From assembly GCA_022841745.1 (NCBI GenBank), contig JALHQW010000048.1, forward strand, positions 1-62,867: 62,867 nucleotides of DNA, read 5' to 3'. The DNA is from Saprospiraceae bacterium. GTDB taxonomy: Bacteria; Bacteroidota; Bacteroidia; Chitinophagales; Saprospiraceae. This document shows positions 1 through 9,102 of this stretch, in pieces. The notes below the pieces were generated by a model. The model did no database searches. It was not told the DNA's origin and saw nothing but the letters and a program-made list of their open reading frames with translations. The position numbers and the translations under genes are program-made. Position 1 is the stretch's first letter. The number at the start of each line of letters is the position of its first letter.

Positions 1-2
1 AT

Positions 3-3000
3 TTATTTTTTCCGTAGCAACCACCAAATAACAGCTATAACAAGAATTGCAATTAAACTAATACACAGTATCTTGAACCAATCTGGTGATTTCCCATTGT
101 CCCCATCCTCGTGTTTATGGGGCATAACTGTTATTGTTTCAGAAAGATTCGTGCTACCATAAGTTGCAGTTATCTTTATGGGAATCGGGTCATCATGGAC
201 ATGAGAAGAAGTAAATGGGAAAGTGACTTCCGTTGCTCCTTCTGGGACGATAGCTACAGAAGGAAGTTGGACTGCAAACTTATCATCAGCGGAAATATAA
301 ATAACTGCACCCCCTAATCCTGCTTTTGGTGCTGGACCACTAAGTTTTATTTTTCCCGTGGCTTGTGAATTTTCATCAATTCTGGAAGGTGCAATTTCAA
401 ATCCAACCAATTTCGGGCAGTTATCGCAGGGTAGAGGAATATCAAAGGTACTTCCAAATACATCTAATCGAACACCTGCCACATTTTTTGGAGTTTTTAA
501 ATCCATAGAATAAGAACCATCTTCGTTGTCTTTGATACTGCCTGCATCAACTTGGCATTCTTCTTTGACACTACAAATCGGAACATCCAATCTCCCAGGA
601 CCCCAAATATTGCCGAACACATCTTTAGGCGTGATTGTAAGTGGAATGATAACGTTGCTCCCATTAGGACGGCTATTTCCAACATTAACAATGCTTGAAC
701 CTTGGTCTATATCAATTTCCACAAAAACCGAGCGGTTCAATTCTCTCGTAACTGCACAACCATCTTTGATGAAATCAAAAACATAACGAAACCGGTACAT
801 GCCATCCACTTTTCCAAGCCCATTCAAAACGCTGCTCCAATAGGCATTTTTCTCAACCACATCCCCGTGAGTACCATCATCATAGAGCAAAAAGGTATCA
901 ATTTTTGTAGGGATGTGTAAATTTCTCATGGAGGCTGCCCTGGCGTCTAAAATTTCACCTTTTATATTTATTTCATTTCTATGCCATTTATCTTTAATGG
1001 CAGTTCCAAGGCTGACCAAGGGATGCTCGACAATCACGCTGGCATTGACTTTATCATACCCTCCTGCAACAAAATAGGATGGGAGGACCCTTGCTACCGC
1101 CATCAAGCCTTCTCCGGTTTTCCAAAAATTTTTATAAGAATGAGGACTGATTTTGGAAAGCCCTTGTCCAAGTACGTTAATAAACCAATGCTGTTCTTTC
1201 CCTTCGTCAAAGGTGGCAACCACCGCAGCCTCATTAGCTTTGGCAAGCGCTTGAACATCTCCCTGGTTACTTCCCAAAGTATAAGTCATGATTTTGTGAC
1301 CGGGATTTTTCAATTTTAAAGTTCCATCCAACAATCGTCCATCACCTGAAATAGTCGTGAAATTCTTTATGGAGTTGCTGGTATGGGCGAGGCACTCTAA
1401 AATAGAGCCAAATGCCCGGGGGCGAGTATCCGTCAAAATGGCACGCTGTCCATTGCATACCCGTCTGGCAAAAATAGGGTCATAAGGTTCCTCCTTTTCG
1501 TCCATTTGGTGGGCGTAAACAATTAAATCCCATTTCTGGCGAAGCAAATTTGCAAAATCACCGGCATTCTTTGTTTGTTTAACTGTTTTCAATAAACCAG
1601 AAGTTTGCTCGATTTTTAAAGCATTTTCATAAACCGATTGCGTACCTAATCTTCCGTCTTCAAAGTACAATACTTTGTCGCAGCCATCAGGACAAAGCCG
1701 TTGAATTTGACGGCGAATCATAGCCGTTCCCTTTTGAACATCAACAAAGCAATCGGTCGTAAAGCCATTCACAAATTGGCGGTGCGGTCGCATCAATTGT
1801 GCCGTCCATGCCCCACTCGCTTCTCCCTGATTAGGCATTCTCATTCGGGCATATGCCCAGGTTCTTTGGGTGGAAGCTTGAATGGCAGGGTCATTCAAAT
1901 TGACCAGGTTGCCAGATGGAGCTGTTACAATTAAGCGCAAACCTCCTTTTTTAACCGGGATATTCCACCCACTGGAAAAGGTGATTTTTCCATCCTGACA
2001 AGAATTATAAGTAACAGGTGGTGTAATCGTGCGATTTGCCGGTAAAATTCCACGAGGGTCTAAAAGTGAAAATTCATCAGTCAATTGACCGAAAGCGATG
2101 GAGAAAAAATACTTCAAATCATCACCAGGTGTGGCGTTTGGATTTTGCATATAGATTCCGCCTTGGCGTTCGGCCAAGAGGGTAAGCAATTCGCCATTTA
2201 AAGAGCCGGATTCTCCAAAACCTACTGCCACAAATTGGGTAAATTCCAATTTGTTATAATCCAGTTGCGCCCCAAAGCAACTACTACCGCAACTTCCACC
2301 TGTACTGCCAGCTGTTTGCAAGCAAGGAGGGATGTTTTCAATGCCATCCGTCAGCAACAAAATAGCCTTGCGGTCATTGTCTCCTGCGGCAGAAAACCCA
2401 TTGCAATCGCCGGGAGGGCATAATACTTCCAGTGCTCTTTCGATACCGCTACCGATACCTGTGCAGCCGCCTGGACCCGCAGTTCTAATATTATTGAGTG
2501 CTGTCATTAACGCACCGCCTGGGTTTAGCAAAGAGGCATCGGCATCCGTCAAAGGCATGTTCAAAGTGGCAGTGTTCGAATAGGAAACAATACCAATGCG
2601 GTTTTGCTGCCCGTCTGTCCGAACGGTTTCCATCATATCAGCAAACATCTCCGCAGCTTCGAGCGCTGCGTCCAGTTTGGTGCTTGCCCCGCCTGAAACT
2701 GCCGGATCGCTCATGCTGCCGGAACGGTCAATAACAATAATGACATCCACTGCTTTTTGGTCCTGCCAGGCTCTGACAACATCGTCCAGTGCTTTATGCA
2801 ATCGCCAAAACATAGGATCACGAGGGGAGCAACTGGGATCGCCAGCATCTTGTACATAAATACCCCCACTGGCTTCTGCTATTGCACCATGCATATCCCC
2901 ATGATAGTAATCGTCCATTACACTTGCCACTTCATCAATATTGGGAAAATCCTCCAGATTCATTCCAGCAGGACAACGGTCCGTGTCAGTGCTTGCGGTG

Positions 3001-3548
3001 CAGCCCGCAGGACCTGCCCCGGATAAAAACATGCAAGTGGGCAAAGCTTCGCAACCCGCACAAGCCACATTATCAGGTCGAGGATTTCCAACGCCACATC
3101 CTGCAGGGTGTCCTGGCAGCCCACCAGGTGCGGCACTGGGGTGTCCTTCCGGCATATTCATTCCAGGACACCAGTCCAATGACTCAATATGTGCAAAGCC
3201 AAAACCATCCCGCCAAAGATTAAAATCGTATTCAAACTGCCTATGGAAGGCATACCATCGCTGACTGCGACCTGCAGGAGGGATAACACCATCAGCAACA
3301 TTCCCAAAGCAATTATGCCAATCTGTGTGCATGCTGAGAATAGTCTGTGGGGTAGAAGAAGGAATCGAAGCACAATCGCTCGGCCAGGCACAGGGTGAGC
3401 TCATGTCACTTTTTTGAACACATGTAAAAGGCACCTTTGCATTTACATTATCCGCATAGAAAAAGCAGGTTTGCGAAAATGCTTTGTATGGTAAGAGAAA
3501 GAAAATTAGAGATGTAAAAAAAACTACGAAGGTGAGTTTCATTTTCAT
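3..3548 (-). CDS. Secreted tyrosinase-like / von Willebrand factor A fusion protein with C-terminal membrane anchor
   Basis: The 1181-residue protein opens with a signal peptide (residues 1-26, ending AFSQ). Residues about 70-262 carry a tyrosinase-like dicopper region: H74 and H78, FHRQFE with H102, HGDMH with H216 and H220, and DPMFWRLHKALD with H251, which fits the tyrosinase/hemocyanin CuB signature DPxF...H...D. Immediately after it, residues about 267-490 form a VWA domain with the MIDAS motif DRSGSMS (274-280). Long Ig-like or anchor-type segments follow, then a charged linker, one transmembrane helix near the C-terminus and LLRKK at the end. There is no T9SS sorting domain, so it is probably membrane-tethered. 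The canonical CuA histidine expected about nine residues before H102 is absent, so oxidase activity is uncertain. The gene is visibly AT-richer than the genes from 4.5 kb onward. Function is not established; a surface redox or adhesion role is an inference. Confidence 0.8.
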   Translation of the reverse strand: MKMKLTFVVFFTSLIFFLLPYKAFSQTCFFYADNVNAKVPFTCVQKSDMSSPCAWPSDCASIPSSTPQTILSMHTDWHNCFGNVADGVIPPAGRSQRWYAFHRQFEYDFNLWRDGFGFAHIESLDWCPGMNMPEGHPSAAPGGLPGHPAGCGVGNPRPDNVACAGCEALPTCMFLSGAGPAGCTASTDTDRCPAGMNLEDFPNIDEVASVMDDYYHGDMHGAIAEASGGIYVQDAGDPSCSPRDPMFWRLHKALDDVVRAWQDQKAVDVIIVIDRSGSMSDPAVSGGASTKLDAALEAAEMFADMMETVRTDGQQNRIGIVSYSNTATLNMPLTDADASLLNPGGALMTALNNIRTAGPGGCTGIGSGIERALEVLCPPGDCNGFSAAGDNDRKAILLLTDGIENIPPCLQTAGSTGGSCGSSCFGAQLDYNKLEFTQFVAVGFGESGSLNGELLTLLAERQGGIYMQNPNATPGDDLKYFFSIAFGQLTDEFSLLDPRGILPANRTITPPVTYNSCQDGKITFSSGWNIPVKKGGLRLIVTAPSGNLVNLNDPAIQASTQRTWAYARMRMPNQGEASGAWTAQLMRPHRQFVNGFTTDCFVDVQKGTAMIRRQIQRLCPDGCDKVLYFEDGRLGTQSVYENALKIEQTSGLLKTVKQTKNAGDFANLLRQKWDLIVYAHQMDEKEEPYDPIFARRVCNGQRAILTDTRPRAFGSILECLAHTSNSIKNFTTISGDGRLLDGTLKLKNPGHKIMTYTLGSNQGDVQALAKANEAAVVATFDEGKEQHWFINVLGQGLSKISPHSYKNFWKTGEGLMAVARVLPSYFVAGGYDKVNASVIVEHPLVSLGTAIKDKWHRNEINIKGEILDARAASMRNLHIPTKIDTFLLYDDGTHGDVVEKNAYWSSVLNGLGKVDGMYRFRYVFDFIKDGCAVTRELNRSVFVEIDIDQGSSIVNVGNSRPNGSNVIIPLTITPKDVFGNIWGPGRLDVPICSVKEECQVDAGSIKDNEDGSYSMDLKTPKNVAGVRLDVFGSTFDIPLPCDNCPKLVGFEIAPSRIDENSQATGKIKLSGPAPKAGLGGAVIYISADDKFAVQLPSVAIVPEGATEVTFPFTSSHVHDDPIPIKITATYGSTNLSETITVMPHKHEDGDNGKSPDWFKILCISLIAILVIAVIWWLLRKK

Positions 3549-3620
3549 TGTGATTGGCTTATGTTAAAAATTCATTTCAAATATTTTTATCTGAAATGAT
3601 TGATTATTAAACTGCACACC

Positions 3621-3699
3621 AATAGGATTTGTGCAAACCAGATCTCCGAAATCTTTAAGATTTCGGAGATCTTCGACTGGCAAATGCACAAAACCTAAT
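3621..3699. repeat. Palindromic element, copy 1 of a two-copy hairpin family
   Basis: This is an imperfect inverted repeat about 79 bp long. Its core reads GATCTCCGAAATCTT / AAGATTTCGGAGATC, and its outer arms pair AATAGGATTTGTGCA with TGCACAAAACCTAAT. A second copy with the same core and the same right flank (CTGGCAAATGCAYAAAACCTAAT-like) lies at 24137-24214. It sits in the 359-bp gap between the tyrosinase-like gene and the AraC-type gene, in which no other gene is visible. Confidence 0.75.
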
Positions 3700-3907
3700 G
3701 GCGTCAAGTAGATTACCGTTTTCCCTTTGCTCTTAATTTCCTTTCAGAATATTCATTTTATTTTTTCCTCTTAAAGGAGAAATTAAATGGGGATTTTTCT
3801 TCCATTTTTTTGAGTTACCCAAAAACACCCTTCGTGTATTGCCGAATCCTCACCACAATATCCCCTCCTTTTTTCAAACCCTGTCATCACAAATGTTCCA
3901 ACTTCTA

Positions 3908-4273
3908 TCACGTATGTTCCAAAACCAACACCTCCCCCCTGTACGCCAAAGGGCAAACCCCAAACACCTCCCGAAACCGTTGCGTGAAATAGCTAGGGCT
4001 GTGAAACCCCACCTCCATCGCCACCTGGCAAATGCACCATTCTGGGCGATTCATCAGCAGGTGGGCGGCTTTTTGTATGCGTTTATGGCGCAGGTATTCC
4101 GTGGTGGACATGCCCACTGAGCAGGCGAGTTTGCGGTGAAGGTCGGTCCGGCTCACCCCGGCGGCTCGCAGCAGCTTTTTCACAGTGAAATCGGGGTCAT
4201 CGAGGTGGGATTCGATGGCGATATCGAGGTTTTGGATGAAAATATCCAGCCTGGCTTGTATGTGCGTTTTCAT
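3908..4273 (-). CDS. Stand-alone AraC-family DNA-binding domain protein
   Basis: From the ATG at 4273 (MKTHIQARL) the protein is 121 residues and consists of little more than an AraC/XylS double helix-turn-helix. The first HTH is FTVKKLLRAAGVSRTDLHRKL. The second is ICQVAMEVGFHSPSYFTQRFREVFGVCPLAYR, which carries the family's typical second-helix and C-terminal pattern. No ligand-binding or receiver domain precedes it. Upstream in-frame codons give a 137-residue ORF, but the extension is not domain-like. It is divergent from the CARDB gene at 4533 and could regulate it; that is only positional inference. The target is unknown. Confidence 0.85.
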   Translation of the reverse strand: MKTHIQARLDIFIQNLDIAIESHLDDPDFTVKKLLRAAGVSRTDLHRKLACSVGMSTTEYLRHKRIQKAAHLLMNRPEWCICQVAMEVGFHSPSYFTQRFREVFGVCPLAYRGEVLVLEHT

Positions 4274-4362
4274 CGGAAGCGGTTTTGGGTTACAAGAAAT
4301 AAGCACCAATATAGAGGGCAATCTTGATTCAAAACATTACCATTTTCTGGAACAAAGCGCTC

Positions 4363-4391
4363 TTGTGAATTGGTCAAATCCCCTATCTTCG
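4363..4391 (+). promoter_or_regulatory. Candidate Bacteroidota promoter for the CARDB gene
   Basis: TTG at 4363-4365 is followed after 18 nt by TATCTTCG at 4384-4391. This differs by one base from the Bacteroidota -7 consensus TAnnTTTG, and the spacing is correct. The ATG at 4533 would have a leader of about 135 nt containing a GC-rich imperfect hairpin followed by a T run (about 4466-4506), possibly an attenuator. Confidence 0.45.
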
Positions 4392-4532
4392 CTTCACAGG
4401 TATAAACTCACCTGCCGCATTGACGGAAATCACCATTGCAATCACCTTTTAGGAAGATATTTGGGAGGAACTGAGCCTTGCCGTTGATAATCAGCCGGGG
4501 CTTTTTTCACTCATCCTTTAAATTTCTGGCAC

Positions 4533-7500
4533 ATGAACAAGCCAATCCAAATCCTTTTGGCGGCCTTCTTGGGGCTGCTGCTCATTTCCATTCAAGCCAA
4601 CTCGCAATGCACGAACAACCTACTCACCAATCCCGGCTTCGAGTCTGGCCTGACGGGCTGGACGACCACGGGGGATGTAACCATCATTACCGCTGCCCAC
4701 ACTGGCACAAAGGCCGCACATTTGGGCGGCAACGGTTATGCCTCGGTTGGTCAGGCGTTTGCCGCCTCTCCTGGCAATGACTACACCTTGAAGGCATGGT
4801 CGAAATACACCGGTAGCCTGGGCTATCGGGCAGTGGAGCTGCGCTTCCTGAACTCGGCTTGGGTGAATATTTCCACCAACTCGATTTATGCCGTTAGCAC
4901 CAGCAACTATGCTGAATGCGTCCTCAGCGGCACAGCCCCCGTTGGTACGGCCTACGTGTATTTGCTGGCGTCAAAAGATGGCCCCGGTAGCATTGACGTG
5001 GACGACCTCTGCCTCACATTGGGCAATACTGGCGGCCCCGTTTGTACCATCACGCCCAGCGTCACGAATATCGTTTGCAACGATAATGGCACACCCAACA
5101 ACCCTGCTGATGACCGCTTTAGTTTCACCGTGAACGCAACCAATCCAGTATTGGGCACGGGCTATCAAATGGTCAGCCCGCAGCTCAGCCAAACCTACCA
5201 CGGCACTTATGGCTCGGCACTTTACATACAGAACGTGCCCATTTCAACGGGCAATGTACACCTGAACTTCACGGACAATATCACGGCCAATTGCTCGGCA
5301 GCCACGATGGTGACAGCGCCAGCGCCCTGCTCCACGGGCGGGCAGTTGCCGGATTTGAATGGCATCGTGCACGAAATCATCCCAGCGGTGAACAACTGCT
5401 TCACCCCGCCAGGCCAATCGTTTGTGTACCTGTCCATGCAAATCAACAACACAGGCAGCGTGGCAGCGGGGGCCTTCAAAGTGAAGTTCTACTTCTCCCT
5501 TGACAACAGCCTCTCGTCCAACGATGTGTTCTGGACTACCGCGAACCTATCCTCGCTGAACACGATGAACAACGGTGGCCCGGCCTTTATCAGCCCCAAT
5601 GTGCCCGTGCCAGCCAATTTGCCCCCGAACCGCTACTACATGATTGTGACCATTGACAGCGACAGCCAAGTGGCGGAATCGAACGAGGCGAACAACACCA
5701 TCACGCCGTTTCAAGTGGAAATTGGCGCACCAGATATTAGCCTTGTAAGCCATTCCGGCTTGCCGGCTAATGTGGCGGCAGGTAGCAGTTTTCCGATGCA
5801 GGTGACGGTGAAATACCTCAGCAATGGCTACCCTCTGCCCACCAACACAAGCATGACCATCGCCATCTCCTTGGTGGATGTGTCCCCGGTCATGGTGGTA
5901 GGCACAGCCAATTACCTTATCAGCGATTTTGGTCAGTCAAATACCTTGACGAAGACCGTGCAGGTGAACCTGCCCGCCAACTTGACGCTTGGTTCCCGCT
6001 ATTTCAATATTTCGGCTGGTTACAGTTTCTGTGAAGAGCCGTCGAACAATTCACAATTCCAGTACGCCAATGTGACTGGTACGCCAGGTCAGATAGACCT
6101 GGAGCTTTCCATGGCACAAAACACAGCCAACCCCGTCATTTACAGCAATTACACCACCACGCTTACGCTCGTGAACAAAGGGCCGCAAGCGGCAACGGGC
6201 GTGAAGGTGAAATGGATGAAACCCGTTGGCGTGGTCTATACGGGCGGCAATGAGTTCGTTGCTTCGCAAGGCAGTTTCAACCCGAATGGCGACCAGGTCT
6301 GGACGGTGGGCAGCGTGCCTGCCAACGGCTCTGCCACGCTCAGGGTGAGCTATTTCTTGCTACAAAACGGTGCACCGATTACCTACGCACAGGTCACTGC
6401 CGCCAACGAGACAGACGTGGACAGCCAGCCCAACAACGGCACGCCGCCCACAGTAAATCAGGACGACGAGGCCAGTAGCGGCGGCACTGCGCCACCTATT
6501 TTGACGCCGGATTTGACCATTTCAAATCTCATCTTCAGCAATGGGCCGGGCACACCGGGGCAGGTATTGGCCTATAATTTTGACCTCGCCAATATCGGCA
6601 ACGGCAATGCCCCACAGGATTTCATCGTGCGGGCTTGGATTTCCACCAACCCGACCTTCAATACCACGGGCATACAGGATGGCATCGTGCCCACTGGCAA
6701 TTTCATCGCTGGCTTCAGCGTGGCAGAAGTGCCGGGCGCTTCCATGCTGCCCAGCACATTGGCCGCAGGCCAATACTACCTCCACCTCTGGGTGGATGCC
6801 GATGCACAGGTAACGGAGAGCAACGAGAACAACAACACCGTGTCGGCACCGTTCCTCGTGCAGGCGGCGGCTGGGCCGGGCGTTTGCGATGATTTGATTG
6901 GCGGGGGCAGCATCTCGTGCCTCACCCATTCGGCCAGTGGAAACTTGGTGGTCCATTATGCGAACAACGGCAACTATCGCAAGGCTACACTGGATGGTAC
7001 TGGGCAGGTCATTGGCGACCAAGCCAGCACCGCACCGCCAGCTTTCCCCAGCTACCGCATTGCCAACGGCAATTTGGAGAAAATGATAGGCACAACGGTA
7101 GCGTACAGTTACCCCATCCCCGCTGCACTTACGAGCCAGTACAGCTACTTCCTGAACTTCACGGAGTTCAACAGTGGCTATGTGATTTTTGCCATGAAAA
7201 CCGGCGATTCCCAGCTTTACGCCATCCGCACGGACGGCAATATCGTTGCGCAGCAAACGGGTGCGATTGGCAATTTTGGGCCGCAATACTACGTGCGTGT
7301 GACAGCTGTGGTACAAGTTTCTTCGAATGAAATGGCACTTACGCTCGTGTCGGGAAGTACACCAACCATGAGTGCCCAACTCTTGGTGATAAATGGCAAC
7401 CTACAGGTACTTTCGAACCTGAACATAGAATCAGGCGCATGGGGAGCCAACGCTTCCATCGTGCCTAACGCTTGTGGGCAGTTTTTGGTCAATAGCAGCT

Positions 7501-8843
7501 TTTCAAACTATGCACACCGGGGCAGTTGGAACGGTAACAAATACCGGATGGGGCGTTTTGAAAACGGCCAGTTCATCACCGACTACCTGTACGAAGTGAG
7601 CGAACAGACCTCGATGGGATATGGCAGCAGGGGCCACAGTTGGATGGCCTTGTTGGCCGACGGTAGTACCATCAAAGGCTATAACGGGCAGTCGCTACCA
7701 TATACGGCCTATCCGCCCAACTACATCGTTCGCCTGGAGAAAAAGCAAGGCAGCACGGTCATTTGGGAGAAATACGTGAAGCTGTCGGCCCCCGGTACCG
7801 TCCGCTGGCTGGCAATGTCCGGCAATGAGGTGGTGTTCCTGTCCGAGAAGAACAACGCCGTGTTCGTAGAAGCGATGAACTGTGTGGACAACCCGAACCC
7901 GAAACCAGACCTTGCCATTTTCAATGCCAGTGTATATCCCAACCCAATACAGGCGGGCAGCAGTTTCACCCCCTATTTGTCCGTGTTCAACTTGGATTTG
8001 GGCGCTGCCAATGGGTTTGAGCTGCGGGCCGTGCTTTCTACCGACAACCTTTATAGCCCTGCCACCGATATATTGGTTGGCAGCCTTACTGGCGTTAGCT
8101 TAGCGCCGGGCGCAAACAGCACCCAAACGTTGAATGCCGCCATTCCAGCCAATATTGCCTCCGGCAATTACCAGCTCATCTTGGTAGCCGATGCTGGTAA
8201 CGCCATTGCGGAAAGCAACGAGAACAACAACAATTTCGTGCTGCCGCTGACCGTTACGGGCGGCGGCACCCCGCCCACAGGCTGCAACGCTGTTACCATT
8301 ACCTCCGGCCCAAGCCAAATCACAATTGCTGGGTTCTCGGCCCCGCACGTGCTCATCAAAGTCTTCCGCCCCAACTGGACGGTTGCCTTCGAGTGCCTCG
8401 ACAACTGCGCCAATCCGCTGGTGGTCAATGGATTGCCGAATGGTACATACCATGTGCAAGTCAAATTGATTGACAACGGCTGGGGCACCATCTGCTTCCT
8501 CGAAAGGGACGTGGCCGTGAACAGCTTCGGCGGCGGCAACGGCTCCGGCATTGCGAAGCAGGAAGACCGACTGAGCCTGACCTTCGAAAACATCTACCCG
8601 AACCCATCGGCTTACCAAGTCTTCGTTGATTTGTTCTCGCCAAAAGAACAGGCCGCCAAGTTGGATTTCTACGACATGCAAGGCCGCATCGTCCATACCA
8701 TGAACGTGGAACTGGAGGAAGGTGTGAACACCCTTGATGTCATGGTTTACGACTGGAAATCAGGGACTTACAACGTGATTGCGAGGGGCGAGGAATCGGC
8801 ACTGCCTGCTTATGGGCGGTTCCTTAAGGTGTGGGAGGAGTAA
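4533..8843 (+). CDS. Large secreted CARDB-repeat protein with T9SS sorting domain
   Basis: The protein is 1436 residues with a signal peptide (MNKPIQILLAAFLGLLLISI, cleavage near ANSQ). Residues about 28-165 resemble a carbohydrate-binding jelly roll (NPGFESGLTGWTTTG). CARDB-like beta-sandwich repeats follow (near 272-400, 400-520, 660-780 and 1120-1245), recognisable by the closing motif VDxDxQVxESNExNNT. A DUF11-like repeat lies near 525-640 (IDLELSMAQNTAN), and a propeller-like central segment spans about 790-1115. The C-terminal 85 residues (IYPNPSAY ... LDFYDMQGRIV ... GTYNVIARG) are a type A T9SS sorting domain, so the product should be exported through the outer membrane and attached to or released from the cell surface. 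A role as adhesin or surface-layer protein is inferred. It is transcribed towards the protease gene at 9103. Confidence 0.9.
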   Translation: MNKPIQILLAAFLGLLLISIQANSQCTNNLLTNPGFESGLTGWTTTGDVTIITAAHTGTKAAHLGGNGYASVGQAFAASPGNDYTLKAWSKYTGSLGYRAVELRFLNSAWVNISTNSIYAVSTSNYAECVLSGTAPVGTAYVYLLASKDGPGSIDVDDLCLTLGNTGGPVCTITPSVTNIVCNDNGTPNNPADDRFSFTVNATNPVLGTGYQMVSPQLSQTYHGTYGSALYIQNVPISTGNVHLNFTDNITANCSAATMVTAPAPCSTGGQLPDLNGIVHEIIPAVNNCFTPPGQSFVYLSMQINNTGSVAAGAFKVKFYFSLDNSLSSNDVFWTTANLSSLNTMNNGGPAFISPNVPVPANLPPNRYYMIVTIDSDSQVAESNEANNTITPFQVEIGAPDISLVSHSGLPANVAAGSSFPMQVTVKYLSNGYPLPTNTSMTIAISLVDVSPVMVVGTANYLISDFGQSNTLTKTVQVNLPANLTLGSRYFNISAGYSFCEEPSNNSQFQYANVTGTPGQIDLELSMAQNTANPVIYSNYTTTLTLVNKGPQAATGVKVKWMKPVGVVYTGGNEFVASQGSFNPNGDQVWTVGSVPANGSATLRVSYFLLQNGAPITYAQVTAANETDVDSQPNNGTPPTVNQDDEASSGGTAPPILTPDLTISNLIFSNGPGTPGQVLAYNFDLANIGNGNAPQDFIVRAWISTNPTFNTTGIQDGIVPTGNFIAGFSVAEVPGASMLPSTLAAGQYYLHLWVDADAQVTESNENNNTVSAPFLVQAAAGPGVCDDLIGGGSISCLTHSASGNLVVHYANNGNYRKATLDGTGQVIGDQASTAPPAFPSYRIANGNLEKMIGTTVAYSYPIPAALTSQYSYFLNFTEFNSGYVIFAMKTGDSQLYAIRTDGNIVAQQTGAIGNFGPQYYVRVTAVVQVSSNEMALTLVSGSTPTMSAQLLVINGNLQVLSNLNIESGAWGANASIVPNACGQFLVNSSFSNYAHRGSWNGNKYRMGRFENGQFITDYLYEVSEQTSMGYGSRGHSWMALLADGSTIKGYNGQSLPYTAYPPNYIVRLEKKQGSTVIWEKYVKLSAPGTVRWLAMSGNEVVFLSEKNNAVFVEAMNCVDNPNPKPDLAIFNASVYPNPIQAGSSFTPYLSVFNLDLGAANGFELRAVLSTDNLYSPATDILVGSLTGVSLAPGANSTQTLNAAIPANIASGNYQLILVADAGNAIAESNENNNNFVLPLTVTGGGTPPTGCNAVTITSGPSQITIAGFSAPHVLIKVFRPNWTVAFECLDNCANPLVVNGLPNGTYHVQVKLIDNGWGTICFLERDVAVNSFGGGNGSGIAKQEDRLSLTFENIYPNPSAYQVFVDLFSPKEQAAKLDFYDMQGRIVHTMNVELEEGVNTLDVMVYDWKSGTYNVIARGEESALPAYGRFLKVWEE

Positions 8844-8874
8844 ATTTTTAAATGGTCATGTTGAGGGTGCTGTA

Positions 8875-9015
8875 TCATAAGCCAAACCGCACGCAAGCGA
8901 ACCAAACTATTTCACGCAACGCCGCCACGTACGCTACGATATGTTTTGACGTTGCGTACGTGGCGGCGTTGCGTGAATTAATGTTTGGCAGTCGTTTTGA
9001 AAAAACGACTTATGA
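8875..9015. repeat. Long nested palindrome between convergent genes
   Basis: Two perfect 24-bp arms (8911-8934 and 8954-8977, starting TTCACGCAACGCCGCC) flank a 19-nt loop. Outer complementary segments (ATCATAAG at 8875, CTTATGAT at 9008; ACCAAAC and GTTTGG nearer the core) extend the structure to about 140 bp. It lies between the CARDB stop codon and the terminator at 9040 and may be a mobile palindromic element rather than part of either gene. Confidence 0.7.
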
Positions 9016-9039
9016 TTAAGCCCCATTAACCCGGCCCCT

Positions 9040-9088
9040 AAAAAAATAGCGGCGGCGGCATCTTTGGTGCCGCCGCCACTATTTTTTT
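9040..9088. terminator. Bidirectional rho-independent terminator
   Basis: Arms of 21 nt pair A7-TAGCGGCGGCGGCA with TGCCGCCGCCACTA-T7, with a single G-U-type mismatch and a 7-nt loop. The A run and T run make it functional on both strands, as expected between the convergent genes ending at 8843 and 9103. Confidence 0.9.
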
Positions 9089-9102
9089 AGGGTGAAAGGC
9101 TT

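Noticed and set aside
6522-7379. 285-codon minus-strand ORF inside the CARDB gene
   Set aside because: Antisense shadow; the composition is not protein-like, and the sense strand has clear CARDB repeats.
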